NCBI GenBank assembly: GCA_017307505.1
Contig: JAFKEE010000040.1
Span: forward strand, 79,977 to 143,976
Source: Acidobacteriota bacterium
Lineage (GTDB): Bacteria > Acidobacteriota > Terriglobia > Bryobacterales > Bryobacteraceae
Direction of reading: 5' to 3'
Length of the DNA stretch: 64,000 nucleotides
Translations under genes and position numbers: made by a program
Part shown: piece by piece, positions 8,964-18,303 of the stretch
Position numbering within the stretch: position 1 is the first letter of the stretch
Layout of the letters: every line of letters starts with the position of its first letter
Notes under the pieces: model-generated
Seen by the model: only the letters and a program-made list of their open reading frames with translations
Databases searched by the model: none
What the model was told of the DNA's origin: nothing

Positions 8964-10081
8964 TTTTCGCGGGGGCTGGGTTCCTGCTGCATGAGCGAAT
9001 CGGACTCGACGCGCTGGCGGGATTTCTCGATGACTTCGGCCTTGAGGCGGCGGACTTCGTCGAACTCCTTCTTCGCCTCCGCCGCACGGCCCAGCGCCTG
9101 ATAGGTGCGGCCCAGCAGAAGGCGGATGGCCTCCTGGTCAGGCAGCATGCGGCGCGCCTCTTCGAGTTCTTTCAGGGCGACGGGATAGTTTTTAGCGTTC
9201 AAGGCGATGCGGCCGAGCTGGTAGTGCGGATCCGGGTAGTTGGCACGCAAGGTGATCGCTCGCTTGAGCATGGTGATGCCTTCGGGCGAGCGGCCGTTGC
9301 GATCGTAGAGGACGCCCAATTGGTAGGTGGATTCGGAGTCGGAAGGATTGATTTTGAGTGCCCGTTCGAAGAGACGAATGGCTTCGTCGTCCTTGCGGGC
9401 CAGCAGGTTCAAGCGGCCGAGGGCGGCGAGAGCGGGCGCCATATTGGGATTGGCGGCAACAACGGCCTCAAAGAGAACGCGGGCTTCCTCGTAGCGGCCG
9501 CGGCGGTATTCGATGAGTCCTTCGATGAGCTTGGCCTGCGTGGGATCACCTTCGGAACGGGCGAGGAGTTCGGCGGCACGGTCGGCATTGCCGGCGCGGC
9601 TCTGCGCGTAGGCAAGAGCATACAGTATGCTGCGATCCTTGTCGTTCTCCTGATAGGAGAGTTCGAGTTCTTTGAGGGCTTCCGTCAATTCGCCGGTTTC
9701 CACCAGGCACAGGCCGAGCAACTGATGAGCGCGGGCCTCGCGGGGATAGGATTTGAGGAAGGTGCGCAGATGGCTGGCCGCCTTCCCATATTGTTGGATG
9801 CGGCCCAGGGACACGGCGATATTGAAATGGATGGGCACCAGGGAAGGGTTGGCCTTGAGGGCCTGTTCGTAGAGGGCGACCGCCTCAGTGAACTGTTCGC
9901 GGCGGGCATGGACGGCGGCCAGATTAGAGAGGGCTTCGGCGGAGTTCGGATTGGACTTCAGGTATTCCCGGAAGAGCTGTTCCGCGCGGACCAGGTCGCC
10001 GGTCTGAAATGCCTGCCGGCCGCTGTCCAGCAGTTGCTGCGGGACGAGGGCGAGCAGGAGAGTGAGCCAAACGCTGAGCAT
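8960..10081 (-). CDS. Secreted multi-TPR protein
   Basis: A 373-residue protein with a short signal peptide (MLSVWLTLLLALVPQQLL) and about nine consecutive TPR units covering almost the whole length. Examples are AEQLFREYLKSNPNSAEALSN, ALYEQALKANPSLVPIHFNIA and LFERALKINPSDSESTYQLG. It ends in a charged helical tail (KKEFDEVRRLKAEVIEKSRQ). Probably a periplasmic scaffold; nothing enzymatic is visible. It is coupled by a 4-bp ATGA overlap to the FG-GAP protein that follows. TPR plus CRTAC pairs recur in acidobacterial genomes and often as a single fused polypeptide; the gene at 24696 in this window is such a fusion, which supports a functional link. Confidence 0.85.
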   Translation of the reverse strand: MLSVWLTLLLALVPQQLLDSGRQAFQTGDLVRAEQLFREYLKSNPNSAEALSNLAAVHARREQFTEAVALYEQALKANPSLVPIHFNIAVSLGRIQQYGKAASHLRTFLKSYPREARAHQLLGLCLVETGELTEALKELELSYQENDKDRSILYALAYAQSRAGNADRAAELLARSEGDPTQAKLIEGLIEYRRGRYEEARVLFEAVVAANPNMAPALAALGRLNLLARKDDEAIRLFERALKINPSDSESTYQLGVLYDRNGRSPEGITMLKRAITLRANYPDPHYQLGRIALNAKNYPVALKELEEARRMLPDQEAIRLLLGRTYQALGRAAEAKKEFDEVRRLKAEVIEKSRQRVESDSLMQQEPSPREK

Positions 10082-10405
10082 CAGATCGCCCAGTATATCC
10101 TTTCGTTTTGGAGCTATCAGCTATCAGCTATCAGCTATCAGCTATCAGATGCTCCGGGGGTGGAGCTGGTTTGCTTCCAGGTTCCGATTTTATTATGCCG
10201 CCCTGGGTGCGGATTCATCGGGGAAGGCTGCTCTGGGACAAATCAGCCGCCTCGGGCCGGTTCTCAGCTTGAAGTTGTCGCGCTGATTGCCGGCCATTGG
10301 CGGCTGATGGGTCATTCCTATCCGTTCGCCCGGGGCTGCCAGGAGGCAGCGATCAACTCCGGCCGTGTGGGGCTGAAGGTTGATCGCTGATCGCTGGCTG
10401 CTCCG
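10082..10405. other. Intergenic region without a gene, containing heptamer repeats
   Basis: 324 bp between TonB receptor 1 and the TPR gene, both on the minus strand. No credible reading frame is present. It holds a five-copy heptamer tandem repeat (10112-10146) and a second short one, TGATCGC twice, near 10379-10395. No terminator with a T-run was recognised, so read-through from the receptor into the TPR gene is possible. Confidence 0.5.
10112..10146. repeat. Heptanucleotide tandem repeat, five units
   Basis: Five perfect head-to-tail copies of AGCTATC, followed by AGAT. A separate short heptamer run (TGATCGC twice) lies 230 bp away. Such 7-bp arrays are known as short tandemly repeated repetitive sequences, chiefly from cyanobacteria. 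They can change length by slippage. Here the array is outside coding DNA, 31 bp upstream of the TPR gene start, so length changes could affect its expression. Confidence 0.85.
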
Positions 10406-13400
10406 CTAGAAGTAGAACTTCGCGGCGAGCTGAATACGGCGCGGGTCGTTCGTTCCGGTGATGGCACCGAAGCCGAAGCGGCCGCCGCCGCCGCCCAGCG
10501 CCGTCGGCAAGTTGCTGAGCTTGCCCGTCGCGTTGTTGAACGCGGCGCTGGTGTTGTAGGCGTTGAACTGTGGATGGTTCGGAGCGTTGAACATCTCGCA
10601 ACGCAATTGCAGGCGCATCTGCTCGTGGATCGGGATGTTCTTGAAGATGGAGACGTCCCAGTTGGTCCAGGTTGGCTGCCGGACTGGGTAGCGGTTGGAG
10701 TCAAAGCCCTGGCTCCCCTTGAGGGTAGGCAGAGCGAGGACGGAGCCATCAATGTATTGATTGAGGTCCTTGGGATACGAAGGACGGCCGGTGTAGCGGA
10801 CGCGAGGGCCGACGTCCGGGGAACCGGTGTAGCGTTCGTTGAGGTTGCCAACGCCATCGATGGAGAAGCCGATGGTGGCGGGGGCGCCCGTCTGAACCGT
10901 CGTGATGCCGGAGATCTGCCATTCATTGGTGATGAACTTGGCGACCTTGGCGGCTCCGCTCGTGCCCTTGATGAACTTGGGCAAATTGTAGACGTAGTTC
11001 AGCACAAAGACCTGCGTGCGGTCATTGTTCAGGACGTCGTAGTCGGCGGTGCGCATATTGAAGGGCACGTTGCCGGTGTAATCGTCGTTCGTCGTACCCA
11101 TGGCCTTCGACCAGGTGTAAGCCACACCGAAGGTGAAGTCGTTGCCGAGGCGGCGGTTGGCCGACATCTGCAAAGCATGGTAGTTCGAATTGGCGCCGAA
11201 GCCGTAAGCGGTGGCGTTGGTGTAGCCCTGATAAGGACGATAGAAGTTCGCCGCTTTGCTGGTGGAACCATCAAAAAGCGGAGTCTTCTCGGGATCCTGA
11301 TTCTGCGGCAGCCAAGCGGCACCCAGCGGGATGGCGTTCTGGTTCAGGCGGTACAGGAGGTGGTTCGACTGAGAGCCGACGTAGGCAATGTCGAACAGGA
11401 TATTCATGGGAAGTTCCCGCTGGATTGTGAAGTTCCAGTTGTAGGTGGTGGGAATGTGGCCCTTCTTGTCGAAGCCGTTCACGCCGCCGGGGAAGAAGAT
11501 GCCGGCCGAGGCGGGCGGGATGGAAGCGAGGTTCCCGTAGTAGAAACGGGGCGTCGCGATGGAAGGAGGATTGACCAGCATGTCGAAGATGGGATTGCCC
11601 TGGAGGCGGTCATAGAACACACCGCCGCCGGCGCGAATCACCGTCTTGTTGGCGACCCGATAGGCAACGCCCAAACGCGGAGCGTAGTGGATGCCGCGGT
11701 CATCGAGAAGACCCTTCGGATAGTTCTGGCCTGCCAAACCCATGCCGTTAGCATAGACGCCGTTCACAAACCCCTTGCCGGTGTTGACGAGAGAGCCGAT
11801 GAGGGCGGCCGGCCCAGTTTCACCAGTCAGAGGATTGACGGAGACGCGAACTCCATTGGCCTGCCCGGCGACGCGGAGCACGCCGGCCGAAGCGGGATCG
11901 AACAGAGTCTTGTTCCAGGACGAGGTCTGGAGTGCAGCATCGTACTGAGGCTGGATGTAGTAGAAGCGGACGCCGTATTCCAGGGTCAACTTCGAGTTCA
12001 CCTTCCAGTTGTCCTGCAGGTACCACTCTACGTTAATGGAGCGATACTGGCCGTTCAGCACTTTGTTGGATTGCTGGAGGTAGTTGTAATTGCCCAGCAG
12101 TGCGTTGGACCAGGACCAGTTGGTGTCACCGGGGTTGTTCGCATCACGGTTGAAGTTGATGTAGCCGTTGATGGAGTTGGTGGACGTCTGATCCTTGGCG
12201 CTCTTGTTGACGTAAATGCCGGTCTTGAACGTATGGGAACCATACACCTTGGCGACGCTATCCGTTAGGTCGTAGGTGTGGTTGTAGTTCGCGAACGGCG
12301 TACCGGTGAAGTTGATGCTGGGGGAGCTCGGGACATCCCATTGCCAGTTCTGAACGAGGTTCAGCTTGTCAGCATCGGGATACGGCATCTTATACGACAG
12401 GTTCAGCTTGCCGCGATCGAAGGCGTTGTCCAGCGGATAGATGTGCAGAACATTCTTAGAGGAACCGAAGAGGAACTCATTGGTGAGAGTGGGGTTGATG
12501 ATCGTGGTCACGTTGGACACGAACGACCAGCCAGGCGCACCGAAGCTCATCGGGCCGAAGGGGATGTTGTACTGCGCATTCCACTGGCCGTAAGCCATGC
12601 TCGTTTCATCTTTGTTGTTGATGTAGCGCGCATAGACCTTCCATTTGTCGTTGATGTTGTAGTCGCCGCGATAGATATCTTCGCGCCGGGGATACTTGTT
12701 GGATGCCTGCGACTGGTAGTTGTAGGAGTTGCTAATCCCGAGGGCGTTTGGCGTGGGATAGAAGTTGAGGATCTTCACACCGTCGGCATTCAGCCGGCTG
12801 GCCGGGATCTGGTTGTTGGGGAACTGGGCCTTGCCATTGGCGGGGTCGAGAATTCTCAGAGCGGCGCCACCAGCGTCCTTTGACTGTGAGAAGTCGCCGG
12901 TCCGTTCCAAGGCGGTCGGGACGGTCACGTTCGAAATGGCGTTGGGGACCAACTGGTTCTGCCATTCGATACCGACGAAGAAGAAGAACTTCTCTTTGTC
13001 TTTGTTGAACTTGCCAGGGATATAGGCGGGACCGCCGATGTTGAAGCCGGCAAAGTTGTAGCGGTAGAATGCGCGCGAGCGGTTGTCGATGTTGTTGCGC
13101 CAGGTATTGGCGTTGAGGCCTTCATGGCGGTGGAAGCCGTAGCCAGTGCCATGGAACTGTTGCGTGCCGCCCTTGGTGACGACCTGGATCTGCGCGCCGG
13201 AAGCACGACCGAACTCAGCACCCTGGGAGTTGGTGATGATCTTCATGTCGGCGATCATGTCCATGTTGGTGGACGCCAGCGTGCCGCCGTTCGAACCGGT
13301 GTCCATGTTGGTGACGCCGTCGAGCGTGAAGTTGTTCTGGTTGTTGCGATTGCCGTTGGCCGCGATGCCGCCGACGCCACCGGTGTACACGACACCAGGA

Positions 13401-13897
13401 ATCGTCTTGGCGAGATCGAACAGGTTGCGGCTGGTGAGCGCCAGATCGACGACCTGCTTGTTGGTGAGGACGCCGGCGCGCTCCGCGCTGGTGGCCTGAA
13501 CCTGCGCTGCGTCGCCTTCGACGGTGACGGTCTCAGTGAGTGCGCCGACGCTGAGCGTCAGGTCACCGAGGCTGAGACGGTCGCTGGCATACAGGACAAC
13601 GCCTTTTTGCTCGAACTTCTTGAACCCTGTGGCCTCGATGCTGAGGTTGTAGGTTCCGGGCTGGGTATTGGTGAAGACGAAAACGCCTTCGTTGTTGGAG
13701 CTGACCTCACGGCCAGAGCCTTGTTGCGCGCTCACGATTGTGACTTTCGCACCGACGACGGCCGCCTGCTGTGCGTCTTTCACCGTGCCGCTGATCGTGC
13801 CGGTAATCTGCTGCGCCCATCCTGTCAGACAGAGAAAAGGTATAAGCGCGAGGATCGGCACAAACTGACGACGGATGACTACTCGGGAGAGCATCAT
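10406..13897 (-). CDS. Oar-like TonB-dependent receptor with carboxypeptidase-regulatory domain, receptor 1
   Basis: A 1163-residue outer-membrane beta-barrel protein. The signal peptide ends at LTGWAQ. Residues 27-115 form a carboxypeptidase-regulatory-like domain (ITGTISGTVKDAQQAAVVGA). A plug domain follows (about 130-260; GNRNNQNNFTLDGVTNMDTG, and VVTKGGTQQFHGTGYGFHRH). The rest is a long barrel ending in the aromatic residue typical of outer-membrane proteins (AKFYF). Size and architecture match the acidobacterial OmpA-related/Oar group thought to import large substrates, perhaps oligosaccharides; the ligand is unknown. AGGGGG lies upstream of two adjacent ATGs; the first was used. A strong sigma-70-like promoter lies 75 bp upstream. 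Confidence 0.9.
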   Translation of the reverse strand: MMLSRVVIRRQFVPILALIPFLCLTGWAQQITGTISGTVKDAQQAAVVGAKVTIVSAQQGSGREVSSNNEGVFVFTNTQPGTYNLSIEATGFKKFEQKGVVLYASDRLSLGDLTLSVGALTETVTVEGDAAQVQATSAERAGVLTNKQVVDLALTSRNLFDLAKTIPGVVYTGGVGGIAANGNRNNQNNFTLDGVTNMDTGSNGGTLASTNMDMIADMKIITNSQGAEFGRASGAQIQVVTKGGTQQFHGTGYGFHRHEGLNANTWRNNIDNRSRAFYRYNFAGFNIGGPAYIPGKFNKDKEKFFFFVGIEWQNQLVPNAISNVTVPTALERTGDFSQSKDAGGAALRILDPANGKAQFPNNQIPASRLNADGVKILNFYPTPNALGISNSYNYQSQASNKYPRREDIYRGDYNINDKWKVYARYINNKDETSMAYGQWNAQYNIPFGPMSFGAPGWSFVSNVTTIINPTLTNEFLFGSSKNVLHIYPLDNAFDRGKLNLSYKMPYPDADKLNLVQNWQWDVPSSPSINFTGTPFANYNHTYDLTDSVAKVYGSHTFKTGIYVNKSAKDQTSTNSINGYINFNRDANNPGDTNWSWSNALLGNYNYLQQSNKVLNGQYRSINVEWYLQDNWKVNSKLTLEYGVRFYYIQPQYDAALQTSSWNKTLFDPASAGVLRVAGQANGVRVSVNPLTGETGPAALIGSLVNTGKGFVNGVYANGMGLAGQNYPKGLLDDRGIHYAPRLGVAYRVANKTVIRAGGGVFYDRLQGNPIFDMLVNPPSIATPRFYYGNLASIPPASAGIFFPGGVNGFDKKGHIPTTYNWNFTIQRELPMNILFDIAYVGSQSNHLLYRLNQNAIPLGAAWLPQNQDPEKTPLFDGSTSKAANFYRPYQGYTNATAYGFGANSNYHALQMSANRRLGNDFTFGVAYTWSKAMGTTNDDYTGNVPFNMRTADYDVLNNDRTQVFVLNYVYNLPKFIKGTSGAAKVAKFITNEWQISGITTVQTGAPATIGFSIDGVGNLNERYTGSPDVGPRVRYTGRPSYPKDLNQYIDGSVLALPTLKGSQGFDSNRYPVRQPTWTNWDVSIFKNIPIHEQMRLQLRCEMFNAPNHPQFNAYNTSAAFNNATGKLSNLPTALGGGGGRFGFGAITGTNDPRRIQLAAKFYF

Positions 13898-13971
13898 ACG
13901 TTGTGACCCCCTTGGACCATTGATCTGTCCTAGGCAGCGGACCTACAGCCCGCTACTCTAGGCTGGGGCTG

Positions 13972-14000
13972 ATACTAACGTAATAATAGTAACCTGTCAA
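13972..14000 (-). promoter_or_regulatory. Sigma-70-type promoter of TonB receptor 1
   Basis: On the minus strand the sequence reads TTGACA, a 17-bp spacer, then TAGTAT. That is a consensus -35 box (13995-14000) and a near-consensus -10 box (13972-13977). The -10 box ends 75 bp before the receptor ATG, predicting a leader of about 65-70 nt. The region is clearly AT-richer than its surroundings. Confidence 0.75.
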
Positions 14001-14295
14001 TGAATCGTTTTATGTTGCAGTTCAAAACGTAACCAAACTGGTTGGGTGAGTACCACTTACCTCTTTAGAGGTATCTGCCGATCCCCACTTCTAGTAACCG
14101 GCTTGCTTCTATCGGGTTAGGACCTGTTCGACGCCCCCCTTGGCCCCACGTTTGAGATATCAGAATGTGCGAGCCGGAGGCACTATTCCGTTTCATCCGT
14201 TAGCGTTCACGTGATTCTGGTGAACAAAACAGTATCGGTACATATAGTTTTAAACGGCCTGCGCTGCGCCGCTGACGCGTCTGGAACACGCTCTG
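14001..14295. other. Intergenic region, no gene seen
   Basis: About 295 bp between the promoter of TonB receptor 1 and the end of the ADOP permease gene, both read leftwards. It is AT-richer than the flanks, with no open frame of credible composition and no recognised RNA gene or repeat. A terminator for the permease gene is expected here, but no stem with a T-run was evident. Confidence 0.5.
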
Positions 14296-17034
14296 CTACT
14301 CGCACTTAAGAGCTGAGACGGGATCAACCTTCGAGGACTGACGGGCGGGTAAAAAACCGGCGGCCAGAACAGTGAACGCGAGGATGAACGCAGCGGCGGC
14401 CAGGACAGCGGGATCGGCAGCTTTCACCTGATAAAGGCTTGCTTCGACAAGCCGCGCGGAGGCGAGAGATAGAGCGATGCCGGCGATAATCCCGAGGAGG
14501 GCAAGCAGGGCGGCCTGGCGCAAGACCAGCCAGACAACGTCGATGGGCCGGGCACCGAGGGCGACGCGCACGCCGAACTCCGCGGTACGGTGGGCGGCGG
14601 AGTGGGCGATGACGCCGTAGATGCCGATGCAGGCGAGCAGAAGCGCCATGAGTCCGAAGCCCGTGCAGGCTCGGGCCAGGACACGCTGCTGGGTGAAGCG
14701 ATCCTCCACCTGCTCACTTTGGGTGCGGATCTGATAGAGCGGAAGATTGGCGTCGAGATCCTGGACAGCCTGACGTAGCTGGGGCAACACCTGGCGCGCG
14801 GGCACGGCAGTGCGAAGTTCGAACTGAAGGCGTCCGACCGGCCACGGGCCCTGGACGTAAGGGAGGTAGAGCGTGGGTTCGATGGGCTGTTTGAAGTCAT
14901 GGGGTCTGGTATCGCGAGCGACACCGATGACGGTGACGTCCTTGCCGCGCCACTTCCCGGACCACTGGAAGCTGCGGCCAAGGGGCGAACCGGAAGGCGC
15001 TACGCGATGGGCGGCCGCCTCGCTCATCACGGCGACCGACGGGGCGGCGGCGGTGTCGGACTCGAGGATCGCCCGGCCGGCGCTCAGCGGGATGCCCATG
15101 GTCTCGAAGAAGTCCGGCGTGACGCGGAGGAAGCGCATGCTGATGGGTTGGCCGGCGGCTCCGCTTTCACCATTCATGACCACCATTGAGCTGGAATACC
15201 AGCCACTCATGAGGGTTTCGTTGGAAGCCGAAACGGAGCGCACGCCGGGGATGCCGCGCAGACGAGCGCGCAGGGCTTCGTAGAAGTTGACAAGCTGCTG
15301 ATCCCGCACGCCGTTGCGCGTGGGGTCGATGGCGAAGATGAGGACGTTTTCTTTGTTGAAGCCCAACTGGATGGAGTGGAGATTCTGGAGGGTGCGGAGG
15401 AACAGGCCTGCGCCGGCGAGGAGGACCAGCGAGAGGGCCACCTGAGTGACGATGACAGCACGGCTCAGCAGCGCGGTACGGGCTGTGCGGTGGAGCCCGG
15501 GCGCCAGAGTGGCGCGGAGAGCGCGGTAAGCAGGCGCAAGTCCGAACAGCAGGACGGTGAGCAGGGTCAGGGCGAGGCTGAACATCAGCACGCGCAGGTC
15601 AGGCTGGACCTGGAGGCGGAGGGCATCGTCGCGGTCGAAGAGGGCGGACACGAGGAGGCGGGTGCCCCACTGCGCCAGCAGGACTCCGAAGGAAGCAGCC
15701 AGGACCCCGAGCAGGAGGCTTTCTGTCAGGAACTGGCGGAACAGGCGCACACGGGCAGCTCCGAGTGCGAGGCGGACGGTGATCTCGCGGCGGCGCGTTT
15801 CGGAGCGGGCCAGCAGGAGGCTGGCGAGATTCGCGCACGCGATGAGGAGAACCAGCCCCACCACGATCTGAAGCATCACAAGCGGACGCTCGACGTTTGA
15901 GCGGAGGGAATCGATGCCTTGAGCGCCGGGCAGGGCGAGGACGCGGAAGCCGTCACGGGCCGGGTCCTTCGAAAATCCCTCTTCGAGAATAAACTCGCGC
16001 CAGAGGCTGGTGGCTTCGGCGGCCGTGGACTGTCTGGTTGAACCTGGGCGCATGCGGGCCATGATGTTGAGCCAGAGGAAGTCGGGCGACTGAAAGGCGC
16101 TGTGTCCGGATTGCAGCCAATCGGGCAGAAGTTTGGGTTGGGCCTGCAGAGGGACGTAGATGTCCGGTGAAGAGATGAAGCCGCCGATGGAGACTCCGTA
16201 AAAGCCGGGTGGAGCCACACCCACAATTGTGAGATGGACCGTGTTGACGGCCAGCGTGCTGCCGATGACGGCGGGGTCGGACGCGAGTGCGGATTGCCAG
16301 AATCGATAGCTGACCACGGCGGCCGGGGCTGCGCCGGCGCGATCATCGGCCTCGTCCAGGAGCCGGCCCAAACCAGGACGAACGCCGAGTACCTGGAAGT
16401 AATTGCCGGAAACCATGTGCCCTGAGCTGACAGAGGCGCGGCCGCGCACAACAGTGTGGATGTCGGACAGGCTGGCAAAGGCGAAGACCGAGGCCGAGGA
16501 CAGCCGCGACTGGAGTTTTTGAAAAGCGGTGAAGGGGAAGACGCTGCTGGTGCGCAGGCCTGTCTCTTTGTCGAGGCTACCCATGGAGCCGGTGCTCGAC
16601 CAGCGGAGATTCTTCCCGGCTTTGCTGCCATTGCGGAGGATGAGCAATTGACCGGGCTCGGGCACGGGCAGGGTCCTGAGGAGCAGCGTGTCGATGACCG
16701 TGAAGATCGAAGTATTCGCACCAATGCCGAGGGCCAGGGAGATCACCGCCACGGCGGTGAAGCCGGGGCTGTTGCGCAACTGGCGGGCGGCGTAGCGAAG
16801 GTCCTGCCAGATGGATTCGAGGCGCGGGAAGGTCCACTGGTCGTGGAGGTTCTCGCGCAGGGAGGCGGGATTGCCGAAACGGCGGAGGGCGGCGTGTTCG
16901 GGATCGGGTTCACCCGCTTCGCGAAGGCTGTCGGCCCGGCGCTGCAGGTGGTAAGCGAGTTCCTCCTCCAAGTCCTTTTCGAGGCGGCGGCGATGGAGGG
17001 CGGCCTGGAGGCGGAGACGAAGCTGGGTGAACAC
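14296..17034 (-). CDS. ADOP family ABC-type permease (MacB-like/FtsX double permease)
   Basis: A 912-residue integral membrane protein of the acidobacterial duplicated orphan permease family. The N-terminal soluble prefix (1-75; RRRLEKDLEEELAYHLQRRAD, RRFGNPASLRENLHDQW) is diagnostic. It is followed by a first MacB periplasmic core (VISLALGIGANTSIFTVIDTLLLR), an FtsX segment near 390-500 (NLASLLLARSETRRREITVRL, LGAARVRLFRQFLTESLLLG), a second core, and a C-terminal FtsX segment ending PARQSSKVDPVSALKCE. No ATP-binding domain is present, which is normal for this family and its reason for being called orphan. Lies 12 bp after a PadR regulator, the usual arrangement in Acidobacteria. The transported substrate is unknown. 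Confidence 0.92.
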   Translation of the reverse strand: MFTQLRLRLQAALHRRRLEKDLEEELAYHLQRRADSLREAGEPDPEHAALRRFGNPASLRENLHDQWTFPRLESIWQDLRYAARQLRNSPGFTAVAVISLALGIGANTSIFTVIDTLLLRTLPVPEPGQLLILRNGSKAGKNLRWSSTGSMGSLDKETGLRTSSVFPFTAFQKLQSRLSSASVFAFASLSDIHTVVRGRASVSSGHMVSGNYFQVLGVRPGLGRLLDEADDRAGAAPAAVVSYRFWQSALASDPAVIGSTLAVNTVHLTIVGVAPPGFYGVSIGGFISSPDIYVPLQAQPKLLPDWLQSGHSAFQSPDFLWLNIMARMRPGSTRQSTAAEATSLWREFILEEGFSKDPARDGFRVLALPGAQGIDSLRSNVERPLVMLQIVVGLVLLIACANLASLLLARSETRRREITVRLALGAARVRLFRQFLTESLLLGVLAASFGVLLAQWGTRLLVSALFDRDDALRLQVQPDLRVLMFSLALTLLTVLLFGLAPAYRALRATLAPGLHRTARTALLSRAVIVTQVALSLVLLAGAGLFLRTLQNLHSIQLGFNKENVLIFAIDPTRNGVRDQQLVNFYEALRARLRGIPGVRSVSASNETLMSGWYSSSMVVMNGESGAAGQPISMRFLRVTPDFFETMGIPLSAGRAILESDTAAAPSVAVMSEAAAHRVAPSGSPLGRSFQWSGKWRGKDVTVIGVARDTRPHDFKQPIEPTLYLPYVQGPWPVGRLQFELRTAVPARQVLPQLRQAVQDLDANLPLYQIRTQSEQVEDRFTQQRVLARACTGFGLMALLLACIGIYGVIAHSAAHRTAEFGVRVALGARPIDVVWLVLRQAALLALLGIIAGIALSLASARLVEASLYQVKAADPAVLAAAAFILAFTVLAAGFLPARQSSKVDPVSALKCE

Positions 17035-17046
17035 GTTTGGGCTCCT

Positions 17047-17388
17047 CTAGGCAGTCTGCAGGATGCGCTGGACAGCGCCGGTGAGGCGGTTGAATGATTC
17101 CGTCGAGGCGGCGAGAGCCTGACGGCCGGCGGGCGTGAGGTCGTAGTACTTGGCGCGGCGTTTGTTCTCGGAGACGCCCCAGTCCGACGAGAGCCAGCCC
17201 CTGAGCTCGAGGCGATGGAGGGCGGGATAGAGAGCGCCTTCTTCGACGCGGAGGACGCTGTCGGAGGTCTGTTGGATCCATTCGGCGATGGCGTAGCCGT
17301 GCTTGGGGCCGCGGGTGAGGGTCTTGAGGATCAAAAGGTCGAGGGTGCCCTGGAGGAGCTCGCCTTGTTTGTCTGCCTTGTCTCCCAT
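17047..17388 (-). CDS. PadR family transcriptional regulator
   Basis: A 113-residue winged-helix repressor-like protein. Family landmarks are ELLQGTLDLLILKTL at the N-terminus, GPKHGYAIAEWIQQ, the recognition-helix region VEEGALYPALHRLELRGWL, and KYYDLTPAGRQALAA. The frame stays open upstream to 17658, but that part has no similarity to anything sensible. The start at 17388 (MGDKADKQGELL) fits PadR-like proteins linked to ADOP permeases, which nearly always begin this way. It stands directly before the ADOP gene and presumably controls it, probably binding its own promoter between 17389 and 17456. The inducing signal is unknown. Confidence 0.92.
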   Translation of the reverse strand: MGDKADKQGELLQGTLDLLILKTLTRGPKHGYAIAEWIQQTSDSVLRVEEGALYPALHRLELRGWLSSDWGVSENKRRAKYYDLTPAGRQALAASTESFNRLTGAVQRILQTA

Positions 17389-17456
17389 AAATCTCTTATG
17401 GGAGCATGACAGAGTGGCCGTCCGGCGGCAAGGGGCACGGTGTAAACTTGCGGCGG

Positions 17457-18224
17457 CTAGTGTTTGATGAGCAGTGAGATGGCCATGCCGAAGCCGATGG
17501 CCACGACGGCGCGGCGAACGAAGGTACGGCCGAGGCGGCGGGCCAAGCCGGCCCCGCCATAGCCGCCCAGGATGGCAGCGACCGCCATGACGGCGACGTC
17601 GGGCCAGTAGACCATGCGCATCACGACGAAGTAGAGGGCAGCCACTCCGTTGATGCACATGCCGAAGAAGTTTTTGAGGCCGTTCATCTGGTGGATATCG
17701 TGGAGGCCCATGATGCTGAGCGCGGCCAGCATGAGGATGCCGATGCCGGCGCCGAAGTAGCCTCCGTAGAGGGCGACGAAGAATTGGAAGACCATGGCTC
17801 CGGTGAGCCAGCGGGCGGTCTTGTGGGTCTCACCAGCCTGATGGAGTCCGAGCCAGCGCTGGATGGGTTCCTGGACCATGAACAGGATGGTGGCGAAGAG
17901 GATGAGGTAGGGGACCAGGGCGGCGAAGATGGCGGGCGGTGTGAAGCGCAGCAGCCAGGCGCCGAGCACGCCTCCGGTGAGGCTGGGAATGACCAGGAGG
18001 AGCAGGCGGCGTTCACTGTGGCGGATGTTTTCGCGATAGCCCCACATACTGCCGAGGGCGCCGGGCCAGATGGCGACGGTGCTGGTGGCGTTGGCGGTGA
18101 CCGGAGAGAGTCCGACCCAGACGAGGGTGGGGAACGTGAGGAGTGTCCCGCCACCGGCGACGGAGTTGATCATGCCGGCGACAAACGCGGCGGCGAAGAC
18201 GGAGGCGCCATGCCAGAGAGTCAT
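17457..18224 (-). CDS. TauE/SafE family sulfite-exporter-like membrane permease
   Basis: A 255-residue inner-membrane protein with about eight hydrophobic segments and the family signature near the start: FVAGMINSVAGGGTLLTFPTL, then GLSPVTANATSTVAIWPGAL. A second repeat-like region, FFVALYGGYFGAGIGILMLAALSI, is also typical. TauE/SafE proteins export sulfur-containing anions such as sulfite or sulfoacetate; the substrate here is not determined. The start at 18224 was preferred because GGAAAG precedes it by 5 nt. In-frame starts at 18245 and 18305 lack a ribosome site, and the latter would run into the divergent oxidoreductase gene. About 80 bp separate it from that divergent gene. Confidence 0.85.
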   Translation of the reverse strand: MTLWHGASVFAAAFVAGMINSVAGGGTLLTFPTLVWVGLSPVTANATSTVAIWPGALGSMWGYRENIRHSERRLLLLVIPSLTGGVLGAWLLRFTPPAIFAALVPYLILFATILFMVQEPIQRWLGLHQAGETHKTARWLTGAMVFQFFVALYGGYFGAGIGILMLAALSIMGLHDIHQMNGLKNFFGMCINGVAALYFVVMRMVYWPDVAVMAVAAILGGYGGAGLARRLGRTFVRRAVVAIGFGMAISLLIKH

Positions 18225-18303
18225 GAGGTCTTTCCATCTTGCCATGCGGAGCCGGTGGTCCTGGCGGCTTGTGAAAGAATAAGACCGGACACCCGCTACT
18301 GCC

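Noticed and set aside
10112..10146. CRISPR array
   Set aside because: Units are 7 bp without spacers; it is a simple tandem repeat.
8897..10390. 497-codon plus-strand frame across the TPR gene
   Set aside because: Runs antisense to nine TPR units and through the heptamer repeat; composition is that of a shadow.
10574..12268. 564-codon plus-strand frame opposite TonB receptor 1
   Set aside because: Antisense shadow; low-complexity, valine/glycine-rich, no domain, no ribosome site.
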